From: Halobacteriovoraceae bacterium
Lineage (GTDB): Bacteria > Bdellovibrionota > Bacteriovoracia > Bacteriovoracales > Bacteriovoracaceae
NCBI GenBank assembly: GCA_002712005.1
Contig: PASP01000016.1
Location: 124,001 to 188,000 of the forward strand
Direction of reading: 5' to 3'
DNA: 64,000 nt
Every line of letters starts with the position of its first letter. Positions within the stretch are counted from its first letter, which is position 1. Of the stretch, positions 1 to 7,654 are shown piece by piece. A model generated the notes under the pieces. That model was not told where the DNA came from and did no database searches. It was given only the letters and a program-made list of their open reading frames with translations. A program made the position numbers and the translations under genes.

Positions 1-352
1 CTAAGTAGGCATCTCCGATTTCGAATTGACCACTTCCCTTTTCCTCTAAATCGGCATTATCATTTCTGATATCCATATAATAATGCCAATCTTTCTTAAA
101 ATAGGATTCAAACTCAAAACGCACTCTACGCAAGTAAAAATCAAATTGATTAAGTTCACCTCTTCCCTCATCAGACAGTCGGTTCCACTCAGCTACCGAT
201 TGTAAGCGAGCACCAACTTTGAGTTCGAGATGGGGATTCATATTATGAGGAATCGCCACTCCCCATGTAGGTTTGAGTTGGGAATCCTCTGAGGCTTCAG
301 TATTTACGAAGTAAAATAAAAGCAGAGGTACTATGATCGAGGCCAGTCGCAT
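1..352 (-). CDS. Partial outer-membrane porin (phosphate-selective porin O/P-like)
   Basis: This is the N-terminal 117 codons of a gene running off the left edge. Reading back from the ATG at 352, the protein opens with a hydrophobic signal peptide (MRLASIIVPLLLFYFVN), then a segment containing YLRRVRFEFESYFKKDWHYY and DNADL. The RR-x-R-x-x-x-E/G-x-x-F-K-DW pattern is typical of the first beta-strands of OprO/OprP-type porins. Such proteins are trimeric outer-membrane channels for anions or polyphosphate. A sodium/phosphate cotransporter gene lies 3 kb away, but nothing links the two directly. Family assignment is from this short segment only. Confidence 0.6.
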   Translation of the reverse strand, partial: MRLASIIVPLLLFYFVNTEASEDSQLKPTWGVAIPHNMNPHLELKVGARLQSVAEWNRLSDEGRGELNQFDFYLRRVRFEFESYFKKDWHYYMDIRNDNADLEEKGSGQFEIGDAYL

Positions 353-405
353 CAGTACTCCAAAGTTTGAGATTAAAACTTCTTTAATTCTACCTATAAT
401 TTTCC

Positions 406-411
406 TATACT
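406..411 (+). promoter_or_regulatory. -10 hexamer of a probable leaderless promoter
   Basis: TATACT ends 6 nt before the ATG at 418, and no Shine-Dalgarno lies between. Transcription would then start at or next to the A of the ATG. The -35 region is weak (TTAATT or TTTAAT at a 16-17 nt spacing). An alternative -10, TATAAT at 395-400, would give a leader of about 10 nt. Confidence 0.45.
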
Positions 412-417
412 GAAAAT

Positions 418-954
418 ATGTTTTTAATTCCTTTTATACTCGTTTTCGCCCTTTTAATCGGCTTCTTCTTATACAAGCACTATAAAGTAGAAATTGACCG
501 TGCATTAATTTTAAGAAAAAGAAAGAATGAATTACCTTTATTCAAGAAGGAAGTTTCTGAACTCTCCCATCTCTTTAATCAGCTCAATCCATCACAACTT
601 CAGCAACTCTTCCATACATCCCTTATTTTTCTATACGAAAAGAAATGGTCATCAAATTTAAGTTTTAAAGAGAAATGTCAGGAGTCATTAAAAGCTTGTC
701 TCCCCCTATATAGAAAGAAGTCTAACTTCTATCCTCAAATAAAGAAAATTGAAAAGAAAAGAGAATTGAAACAGTGGCTAGATCTTCATGAGCCCCAATT
801 TGCAGTGGAGATGGGTAAAGATCAATTGCTCAAATTTAAAGGAGAATTTTCTAAGTATGCTGAAATTTTTCTTAGAGAAGAGGGAAATAGAATCAAAAAT
901 GAAGAAAAAGAAAAGGAACTTTTCCAACTCTTAGAGAGATATTTCGCTCCCTAG
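418..954 (+). CDS. Hypothetical membrane-anchored protein
   Basis: This 178-aa protein has one N-terminal membrane helix (residues 1-18) followed by a short basic stretch, so the remaining 155 residues are probably cytoplasmic. The body is charged and Lys/Glu-rich, with a helical, coiled-coil-like C-terminus and a paired Cys motif near residue 85-90. I recognise no family. It is divergent from the porin gene and convergent with the small secreted-protein gene at 999-1280, with a shared terminator hairpin between them. Translation is probably leaderless (see 406-411). Confidence 0.7.
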   Translation: MFLIPFILVFALLIGFFLYKHYKVEIDRALILRKRKNELPLFKKEVSELSHLFNQLNPSQLQQLFHTSLIFLYEKKWSSNLSFKEKCQESLKACLPLYRKKSNFYPQIKKIEKKRELKQWLDLHEPQFAVEMGKDQLLKFKGEFSKYAEIFLREEGNRIKNEEKEKELFQLLERYFAP

Positions 955-960
955 TGAAAA

Positions 961-986
961 GGCCCTCTAAAACAAGATAGAGGGCC
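961..986 (-). terminator. Hairpin terminator between convergent genes
   Basis: GGCCCTCT (961-968) pairs with AGAGGGCC (979-986) across a 10-nt loop. The minus strand continues into TTTTC, so it best fits termination of the gene at 999-1280; it may also stop readthrough from the plus-strand gene. Confidence 0.65.
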
Positions 987-998
987 AACAATAAAAAA

Positions 999-1280
999 CT
1001 AGTTACAGAAGAATGAATCTTTAACGATATAAACTTTTGACCATTTACCAAATTTTGCAGTGAGGTCACATCCCCCTTCAAAAACAACAAGGTAAGTATT
1101 CTTACCAACTTTTTCAACATCAACAACTTCTTCACCAAGATCAGCAGAAGCAGACTGAACAGCTTCACTTCTCATGATGGCATTTTCGGCCATATCAAAA
1201 TCAAGATTAGGAAGATTGAAAGATACAAATGCATTTGCAGAAGATGAAAGAATAAGTGAAACAAATAATGCCTTTAACAT
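999..1280 (-). CDS. Small secreted protein, unknown
   Basis: A 93-aa protein with a clear signal peptide (MLKALFVSLILSSSANA, cleavage expected after ANA). The mature part is about 75 residues and includes two cysteines (one in EGGCDL, one near the C-terminus), which could form a disulfide in the periplasm. AAGGGG lies at a normal distance upstream of the ATG. No family recognised. It ends at the 961-986 hairpin and appears monocistronic. Confidence 0.7.
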   Translation of the reverse strand: MLKALFVSLILSSSANAFVSFNLPNLDFDMAENAIMRSEAVQSASADLGEEVVDVEKVGKNTYLVVFEGGCDLTAKFGKWSKVYIVKDSFFCN

Positions 1281-1495
1281 AAAAACCCCTTTCGTTTTAT
1301 TGTTGAATCAATAAAAGAACTCATAGCAGGAAACTAGACAATTCTTTCGCTAAATGTATTTTTTTCACTAAATAAATTTTACAAGAATCAGTAAAATCAA
1401 TACCTTAAAAAAGCTTCAGAAAGTTTAGATTTACTAATTCAGTTAAAATGAAGAGAATCACTCCATTATTATTTAAAAATTAAAGGTTTGAAGAA

Positions 1496-2212
1496 ATGGG
1501 AAGAAAGTCAGCTAAGATCGCAGCCAAGAAAGGTGCCTCAGATAAGGCAAAAGCTCAGCTCTACGCCAGAGCATTAAAAGATGTTTTTAAAGCTTCTAAA
1601 AGTGGAAGTCCGGACACAGAAACAAATTTTCTCCTAAGAGTTGCTGTTGAAAGATGCAAAAAGTTTAATGTTCCCAAAGATAATATCGATAGGGCCATTA
1701 AAAAGGGTCAAGGTAGTGATGGAGCTGGTTACGAAGATGTAAGCTATGAAGGTTATGGACCTGGTGGAATCGCAGTCTTTGTAGAAGCTTCTACAGATAA
1801 TACAACTCGTACAGCTGGTAACGTCAGAAGCTACTTTAGAAAATGTAATGGTTCATTGGGAGTAAATGGGTCACTCGAATTTATCTTCGAAAGAAAAGCC
1901 GTTTTCATGGTACCTGCGGAAGGTATTGATGAAGATGAATTTACCTTAGAGCTTATTGATGCTGGCGCGGAAGAAGTAGAGCTAGAAGACGGAGTCTATG
2001 AGGTAAAAGGGCCTATGGAGTCTTTTGGTACCATTCAAGAAAAACTTCAGGAACTTTCCATTACTCCAGATGAAGCGAGTCTTGAGAGAATCCCTCTCAC
2101 TATGAAAGAAGCGGATGCCGAAACGAGAGAGCAGATTGAAAAACTTATTGGCCTTCTGGAAGAAGATGATGATGTAACAACCGTATACGATAATCTTGAA
2201 CCAGAAGAATAG
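1496..2212 (+). CDS. yebC: YebC/PmpR (YeeN-type) DNA-binding regulator
   Basis: A 238-aa protein of the YebC/TACO1 family, close to the usual 235-250 aa. It begins MGRKSAKIAAKKGASDKAKA, where the MGRK opening matches the YeeN branch rather than the classical MAGHSKW start. Family hallmarks follow: the AVERCKKFNVPKDNIDRAIKK helix, YEGYGPGGIAVFVEASTDN, NRT-like TRTAGNVRSYF, and GSLGVNGSLEFIF. Family members act as DNA-binding regulators, and YebC-type proteins have also been linked to translation through difficult sequences. The next gene starts 18 nt downstream, so the two may be co-transcribed. Confidence 0.9.
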   Translation: MGRKSAKIAAKKGASDKAKAQLYARALKDVFKASKSGSPDTETNFLLRVAVERCKKFNVPKDNIDRAIKKGQGSDGAGYEDVSYEGYGPGGIAVFVEASTDNTTRTAGNVRSYFRKCNGSLGVNGSLEFIFERKAVFMVPAEGIDEDEFTLELIDAGAEEVELEDGVYEVKGPMESFGTIQEKLQELSITPDEASLERIPLTMKEADAETREQIEKLIGLLEEDDDVTTVYDNLEPEE

Positions 2213-2230
2213 ATACTAGAGGAATTAGAA

Positions 2231-3136
2231 ATGCTAGACTTTAGTCTCGACTCTCTATTTCCCGAACACGGGCGTCATGAGTTCTTAGAAAACTATCTTG
2301 GACATACGCCCGTAATACAACACGATCACCCCTACCTCAAAGAACTATCCCAACTTCCCTACTTAAGCTCTATCGATGAACTCTTTCAATCATGGCCAGA
2401 TCAAGTTAATGCCTATCAAAAAGGCACAGCCGATGAAGTCAATTCACTAGAAGTTAGTTCCAGTGAGGCACAAAAGCTCTATAAGGACCAAGGGGCAGGA
2501 TTATTCTTCGATGATCCTAACCGCTTTATACCTGAACTCAACCCCTATTTGGAACAATTGCGTACAGAGCTAGGACTTGCTCCTTTTACTTATTCAAGAA
2601 GCTTGATCTACTTAATCGCAGCCGGCAAGGGAACTCATGCTCACTTCGATCAAAATATAAATTTTATATTTCAAATAAAAGGTACAAAGAAGTGGTGGTT
2701 AGCGCCAAACGAAACCGTTGCCAACCCTCTTGAGCGCTATACTATTGGTCATGAAGCATCACCAGAACTTAGCTCCTATGCTGAGCGCCCCTTTCCACAA
2801 GAGTTTCCCACAGAAAAGGCAATTGAAATTGAGCTTCGCCCAGGCTCCCTTCTCTTTCTCCCCAAAGGAGTTTGGCATAAAACCTTTGCTGAAAGTGGAT
2901 CACTTTCTCTAAACTTCACTTTCACCCCTCCCTCATGGGCCGACCTACTTTTAAGTCTATTGAGATCACGACTAATTCAGTCGCCCCATTGGAGAGAAAC
3001 GGCTCACCTTCTTGGTGATTCGGAATATGGACCTCATAGTGAAGCCCACTTTCAACAACTCATTCAAGAACTCAGTACAGATGTCCAAAGCTGGAAAGCT
3101 GATGAGATCTTAGAGTTCATTCTCAAACAAGATTAA
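2231..3136 (+). CDS. JmjC/cupin_4-type 2-oxoglutarate oxygenase
   Basis: A 301-aa protein with a JmjC-like double-stranded beta-helix core. The Fe(II) motif HxD is seen in GKGTHAHFDQNINFIFQIKG, and the distal His in LFLPKGVWHKT. The Q-hKGxKxWWL segment between them is typical of the cupin_4/RoxA-like branch, which includes bacterial ribosomal-protein hydroxylases. The substrate cannot be told from sequence. It follows yebC by 18 nt with a GAGG-type ribosome site, suggesting a two-gene operon related to translation. Confidence 0.75.
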   Translation: MLDFSLDSLFPEHGRHEFLENYLGHTPVIQHDHPYLKELSQLPYLSSIDELFQSWPDQVNAYQKGTADEVNSLEVSSSEAQKLYKDQGAGLFFDDPNRFIPELNPYLEQLRTELGLAPFTYSRSLIYLIAAGKGTHAHFDQNINFIFQIKGTKKWWLAPNETVANPLERYTIGHEASPELSSYAERPFPQEFPTEKAIEIELRPGSLLFLPKGVWHKTFAESGSLSLNFTFTPPSWADLLLSLLRSRLIQSPHWRETAHLLGDSEYGPHSEAHFQQLIQELSTDVQSWKADEILEFILKQD

Positions 3137-3453
3137 TTTCCCTAATTGAATCTTGTAAATCTTATGAGCTAAGATACCAGAATCACTTTCCCAATGGTTC
3201 CATCCAAACACAATCCTGACAAAACTCTTCAGGGGAAAGCATTGCTAAGGTCCCCTGAAAAATGTTACTAAATAGCTGAAATTAAACAGATTTTTGACGC
3301 ATAAAGCGATTGAAAATCCAAGGTGACTAAAACTTTTTCACCACGGATTCTATTCAGGAATTATTACTGCCTTCCTAGTTTGGAATCCTAGAAAAAGGTA
3401 CTTTTAGATATCGGAAAATTAACTGATTTACTCCTTACAAAAAGAGCTTATCT
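3137..3453. other. Gene-free stretch upstream of the Na/Pi transporter gene
   Basis: No coding frame of note is visible in these 317 bases. The one clear element is a perfect 9-bp inverted repeat, TTCAGGGGA (3228-3236) and TCCCCTGAA (3251-3259), with a 14-nt loop and no T-run on either strand. It could be a hairpin in the downstream leader or an operator. I looked for tandem CTGTCAT-like Pho boxes and found none. Confidence 0.5.
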
Positions 3454-5127
3454 ATGGAAGTTTTTAAAATTATTTACTCTGTTCTCGGTGGACTTGGAAT
3501 TTTCTTTTACGGAATGAAGTCTATGTCGGAAGCACTCCAGTCAGTGGCCGGTGATGTGATCAAGAATATCATCAATACACTGACAAAAAATAGAGTGTAC
3601 GCCCTTCTTGTAGGAATCATCGTCACTATGCTGGTACAAAGCTCCTCGGTAACCACGGTTATGGTTGTTGGTTTTGTAAATGCTGGTCTCATGCAATTAA
3701 CCCAGGCCATTGGAATTATCTTCGGTGCCAATATCGGAACAACCATCACCGGTTGGATCATCTCTATTAAAGTTGGAAAGTACGGCCTTCTCTTTATTGG
3801 ACTAGGAATTTTCCCAATGCTCTTTGCCAAGAGAAATAACTGGAGGCAAATCGGAAAAGTACTCTTTGGAATTGGAATGGTTTTCTTTGGTCTAGATATT
3901 ATGAGTGGTGCTTTTAAACCACTTCGCTCTATGCCTGAATTCCTAGATGCTATATCTTATTTTAGCGGACAACATTATGGGGCTTATATTGCGAGTATCA
4001 TTGTAGGTTGTCTTCTTACTGTTGTGATTCAATCCTCTTCAGCTATGCTGGGAATTACCATGGCCTTGGCCACTACAGGAGTCATTCCTTTTCATACTGC
4101 CGCGGCTCTTGTTCTGGGTGAAAATATTGGAACCACAATTACGGCCCTTTTGGCATCTGTTGGAGGTAACGTAAACGCGATTCGTGCATCACGCGCCCAT
4201 GCTGTTTTCAACCTTCTCGGGGTAAGTGTTATCTTTTCTCTGTTTCCTTATTATGTAGAATTAATTGATTATATCGTTCCTGGAAACCCTGCTGAAGTTG
4301 GTGCTAATGGTGAATTCACAAATGTTGCCGTTCACATTGCTTCTGGGCACACTATCTTCAACGTAGCATCTGCCCTTATCTTTCTTCCCTTCCTAAAAAC
4401 TCTGGCTGCTTTTGTAACAAAGCTCACTCCAGATCGTGGAACCAAAGAACAGCACCACTTAAAAATGTTAGGTGACCCCAAAGCTGTGGTTCCTGCTACA
4501 GCTCTCGTTCAGGCCAAAGCAGAAACAGATAAGATGAAAGATATCATCGATAGAATGTACAAGAATATTGAAGAGATATATTCAGGAGAACTCTCTGAAG
4601 CAGACCGAAAAATTCGTCGTGCCAAAGTTAGAGATTACGAAAAGATCACTGATAATATTCAAAAAGAAATCACTATATTCTTAATTAAAGTGCAAGAGAT
4701 GGCCTTAAGTCGCAAAGAAAGTGTTATGGCCCAATCTCTTACTAGAATAGCGGATGAGCTCGAATCAATCGCCGACTATCTTGCAGCACTGGCGAATTAT
4801 TCAGAAAGAAGTAAGTTAGAAGAAGTTCTCTATAATGGAGCTGCAAAAGACTTCTTTGCTCTTTATAAAGACGTTAAGTCGTATTACGAAGAGACTTCAG
4901 GACAATTTGTTCACAATGAACCTAATGATATGTCTGTTGTTAAGAGAAGATCAGCTAACTTGAGAGAAGAGGCCAATGATATAAGAGATCGTCATCTTCA
5001 GAGGGTTGGACAAGGTGAATATCCCGCTCTATCAGCGATTACTTACTCTGATATGATTGTGGCCTTAAGAAAAATACGTAGTCACAGTGAAAACGTAGCT
5101 CAGGCCCATAGCTATACGCTCAAATAA
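3454..5127 (+). CDS. Na/Pi cotransporter family protein with PhoU-like C-terminus
   Basis: A 557-aa protein of the PNaS family. The N-terminal ~330 residues hold about 8-9 membrane helices in two inverted repeats, each with the signature QSSS (LVQSSSVTTVMVVGF and VIQSSSAMLGITMA) and a GANIGTT or GENIGTT loop. These are the sodium and phosphate binding elements of NptA/YjbB-like transporters. Residues ~365-557 are a helical PhoU-like domain (ADRKIRRAKVRDYEKITDNI, ADELESIADYL). The role is sodium-coupled phosphate movement across the inner membrane. The stop codon abuts the stop of the convergent gene with no spacer. Confidence 0.9.
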   Translation: MEVFKIIYSVLGGLGIFFYGMKSMSEALQSVAGDVIKNIINTLTKNRVYALLVGIIVTMLVQSSSVTTVMVVGFVNAGLMQLTQAIGIIFGANIGTTITGWIISIKVGKYGLLFIGLGIFPMLFAKRNNWRQIGKVLFGIGMVFFGLDIMSGAFKPLRSMPEFLDAISYFSGQHYGAYIASIIVGCLLTVVIQSSSAMLGITMALATTGVIPFHTAAALVLGENIGTTITALLASVGGNVNAIRASRAHAVFNLLGVSVIFSLFPYYVELIDYIVPGNPAEVGANGEFTNVAVHIASGHTIFNVASALIFLPFLKTLAAFVTKLTPDRGTKEQHHLKMLGDPKAVVPATALVQAKAETDKMKDIIDRMYKNIEEIYSGELSEADRKIRRAKVRDYEKITDNIQKEITIFLIKVQEMALSRKESVMAQSLTRIADELESIADYLAALANYSERSKLEEVLYNGAAKDFFALYKDVKSYYEETSGQFVHNEPNDMSVVKRRSANLREEANDIRDRHLQRVGQGEYPALSAITYSDMIVALRKIRSHSENVAQAHSYTLK

Positions 5128-6021
5128 CTAAAGTCTCTTCTTTAAATAGCGAAGCCCATTAAGGCCCGCGAGGCTCATGAAAAGACAGAAGCACAATCCG
5201 ATGAGTTCAGGTTGTGCTTTTTTAAAATAGCTTAGTATACTTTCATATTGAATGGGATTTTCCATCCACTCAAAAAGCGATGTTTTGACTTCTTTAGGAA
5301 GCTTAGTCCAAAAGAATGAACACCCCAGTAGAGAAAGAATAAAGAAAGCCATACTAACGATTACGCCACCTTTCGCCACTGATTCAATCTCTTTTTTCAG
5401 TTCAAACTCATTTAAAAATACATTCTCATCGGCCATGCTTTCACTCGTTTCGAGGATCGCATCTTTGAACATGCCCTTCTTAGTGGAATGGGAACTCTTA
5501 GCTGGATGGCCCTTCTTAGAGCTCACCTTTACTTTATAAAGAAGACCTAAAGCAAAGAAAAAAAGAGAGAGAAGGGGTGCCAGGTTAAAAAAAAGATCAA
5601 AGGGATCTGCCCAATCCACTTTATTCATTTGAGAAAAGCCTAAGAAACAAGCGATCAAACCAGCGAGGCTAAAAATCACTCCAAGAATTAAATGAGAGCT
5701 ACCTCTGAGCATTACACTCTCTGGCCCATATCTTAAGCTTAGAACCTTAACCTTTTTACCAATCTTATAATTGAAAATAGCATTACTAGAACCTCCGGCT
5801 CTAAAACGATAGTTTTCCCCTTCAAAGGAATACTCAATGATGGGATAATAGAGCACCTTACTACCTGAAGAATTATGTCCCCTATTATGAGAAATAACTT
5901 TTCTCATTCCCACAACCGTAGCAGGTTTTACCTGAGCGTAACGATGATAGTAGAGCCTAATATACAGAAGATATAGACCTAGTAGGGTAAAAATACTGCC
6001 AACAATCATTAAAATAATCAT
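5128..6021 (-). CDS. DUF3592-type membrane protein
   Basis: A 297-aa protein with an N-terminal helix (MIILMIVGSIFTLLGLYLL), then a soluble beta-rich segment containing YYPIIEYSFEGENYRFRAG and GKKVKVLSLRYGPESVM. This is the DUF3592 pattern (pV.Y.y.v.G..y....). Four further membrane helices follow at roughly 108-128, 140-160, 215-237 and 270-290. Function is unknown; related domains occur in envelope proteins. The ATG at 6021 has no Shine-Dalgarno; TAAAAT ends 6 nt before it, as in other probable leaderless genes here. Confidence 0.75.
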   Translation of the reverse strand: MIILMIVGSIFTLLGLYLLYIRLYYHRYAQVKPATVVGMRKVISHNRGHNSSGSKVLYYPIIEYSFEGENYRFRAGGSSNAIFNYKIGKKVKVLSLRYGPESVMLRGSSHLILGVIFSLAGLIACFLGFSQMNKVDWADPFDLFFNLAPLLSLFFFALGLLYKVKVSSKKGHPAKSSHSTKKGMFKDAILETSESMADENVFLNEFELKKEIESVAKGGVIVSMAFFILSLLGCSFFWTKLPKEVKTSLFEWMENPIQYESILSYFKKAQPELIGLCFCLFMSLAGLNGLRYLKKRL

Positions 6022-6027
6022 ATTTAG

Positions 6028-6033
6028 ATTTTA
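6028..6033 (-). promoter_or_regulatory. -10-like hexamer 6 nt before an ATG
   Basis: On the minus strand TAAAAT is followed by CTAAAT and then the ATG at 6021. There is no Shine-Dalgarno and no convincing -35. Same geometry as at 406 and 12984. Confidence 0.35.
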
Positions 6034-6149
6034 ACCTCATAAACAATTCAATAAAAGTGGTTAAAAAGTTTACGGCCATGGAATATTCTATAAGCTGCCT
6101 CACGTGGATGACTCAATTAAGATATGATGCCTCCAATCGGAGGAACCCT

Positions 6150-6554
6150 ATGAAGCTTAAAGCCCTATTCATCTTAACCTTATTATCTCAATCTCTTGTC
6201 ACCCAAGCCTTTTCAGTAAAAGAAGAGAGAGCAATTAAATTACTCCAAAAGCTGACAAAGAGTCAGACTCTAAGCTTTGATGGTCATGCCATGGGTAAAG
6301 CGTACTATCAAGTCAATGAAACGCTGTGCTTGTTTCAAGCTGAAAGTGAGACTCTATCTTGTAACGATATTGAGATATCAAAAGGTGATCAAGCTGCAAT
6401 TGATTTAGAACAAATGATACAACTTGGTCTTGTTAGATATGAAGGATCTGCCATGGGTGGAAAAAGCTATTTCGAAAATGACTCTAAGTACTGCTATATT
6501 TCAACCCAACATAAAGACAAAGAAGAAGTGTTAAGTCTTTCCTGTCAAAAGTAA
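6150..6554 (+). CDS. Secreted protein with internal duplication
   Basis: I chose the ATG at 6150 because GGAGG lies 7-11 nt upstream and the protein then begins with a signal peptide (MKLKALFILTLLSQSLVTQAF). An upstream in-frame start at 6057 would bury it. The 134-aa product contains two similar units of about 45 residues. The first has DGHAMGKAYYQVN, C..., LSC; the second has EGSAMGGKSYFEN, C..., LSC. Each unit carries a Cys pair, suggesting two small disulfide-bonded modules in the periplasm. No named family recognised. Confidence 0.7.
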   Translation: MKLKALFILTLLSQSLVTQAFSVKEERAIKLLQKLTKSQTLSFDGHAMGKAYYQVNETLCLFQAESETLSCNDIEISKGDQAAIDLEQMIQLGLVRYEGSAMGGKSYFENDSKYCYISTQHKDKEEVLSLSCQK

Positions 6555-6561
6555 AAAGCTA

Positions 6562-7581
6562 TTATCGGAGGTAGCCCATTAAGGTTACCTCATTTTTATT
6601 CACATTAAGCTGCCTCAATATAACTTCATAATCATTAAGACTATCCACTTTCTCTTTAAATTCATTCAATATAGAGTAATGATCCTGACCTTGAAACTTG
6701 ATCGTAAATACAAATCTTCGACATAATTTTGTTACGACCCAAGTTTCAACCAATTCTAAAATTCTTTCGGGCATACAAATGATATCTGAGATGGCCCAAT
6801 CGATAGGTTCATTTGTTTTAAACTGAAAGGCATCCGTTTTATAGAATTCAAGCTGATCATCATACAGGAGATCTTCCCTTACTTCTGAACGATCAATGGC
6901 AATAACCTTACATCCCCTATTTAGAGCAACATAGCTCCATCCACCAGGACAAGCTCCAAGGTCGACAACGGTTTCCCCCGGTTGCATAAAACAATTCATT
7001 ACTTTCTGGGCTTCAATAATTTTCTTAAACGCTCTTGAAGGAGCATCCTTATCATCTTTTATTGTCGTAAAACCTCCTGCAAAGGGAGAGATTACTCCTT
7101 TATAGGAAGCTTTCGCTTTTTCAGATTCGAGAATAGACAGGTGAACTTCTCTATTTGGTAAGATCATGGCCTGAACTTGGGCAAGAGAATCTGGATCGTA
7201 ATTACGCTTCACTATATACTGAGAACGTTTTAATTTCTTATGAACTTTATCTCTTAATATTTCTGCTCGCCCTGAAGTGATCACACAGAATTTCTCAGAA
7301 AGAGAGAAGACTTGTAGATTGATTCCATCATCATTTCCTATGTGGTCTTGAACTTGAGAAACAATAGCATCAGCTTGCTCTCCTATTGAGCCCGCCTCTA
7401 TTTCTTGAGCTTCAGGTAAAGCGCAAAGAGACAGACCAACTTGAATATTTTCAACAGAGCCCTCTACCTTAACTAAAGGGAGACCTTTCACTTTTTGAAT
7501 ATTTTCAGTCTCAACCGTATCTTTTAATTCATCAACAAGGTAGGGAGTCCAGTCTAAATTCTTAGCTATAAAAAAGTTCAT
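6562..7581 (-). CDS. rlmM: 23S rRNA (cytidine-2'-O)-methyltransferase RlmM-like
   Basis: A 339-aa protein matching RlmM (about 360 aa in enterobacteria), which methylates C2498 of 23S rRNA in E. coli using S-adenosylmethionine. The N-terminal half is a THUMP-like RNA-binding region. The C-terminal Rossmann domain has motif I VVDLGACPGGWSYVAL, an acidic end of beta-2 (VIAIDRSE), and the later WAISDIICMPERI and FTIKFQG segments, supplying the D and K of the FtsJ-type K-D-K tetrad. It lies downstream of the metal-efflux operon on the same strand, 73 nt after the czcA stop. Confidence 0.85.
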   Translation of the reverse strand: MNFFIAKNLDWTPYLVDELKDTVETENIQKVKGLPLVKVEGSVENIQVGLSLCALPEAQEIEAGSIGEQADAIVSQVQDHIGNDDGINLQVFSLSEKFCVITSGRAEILRDKVHKKLKRSQYIVKRNYDPDSLAQVQAMILPNREVHLSILESEKAKASYKGVISPFAGGFTTIKDDKDAPSRAFKKIIEAQKVMNCFMQPGETVVDLGACPGGWSYVALNRGCKVIAIDRSEVREDLLYDDQLEFYKTDAFQFKTNEPIDWAISDIICMPERILELVETWVVTKLCRRFVFTIKFQGQDHYSILNEFKEKVDSLNDYEVILRQLNVNKNEVTLMGYLR

Positions 7582-7654
7582 AAATTTAAACTACGCTCCC
7601 CATCTCATTCAGTCTAGTAGATGAGCTATATTTACATATGATCAGCTCATGTCT

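Noticed and set aside
893-1168. Minus-strand frame overlapping two genes near 1 kb
   Set aside because: It is a different-frame reading of the signal-peptide gene at 999-1280 and the end of the 418 gene; no ribosome site and low-complexity Leu/Lys content.
7621-7650. ATGAGCT...AGCTCAT inverted repeat after czcA
   Set aside because: Only 7 bp with a 16-nt loop and no T-run on either strand; not enough to call a terminator.
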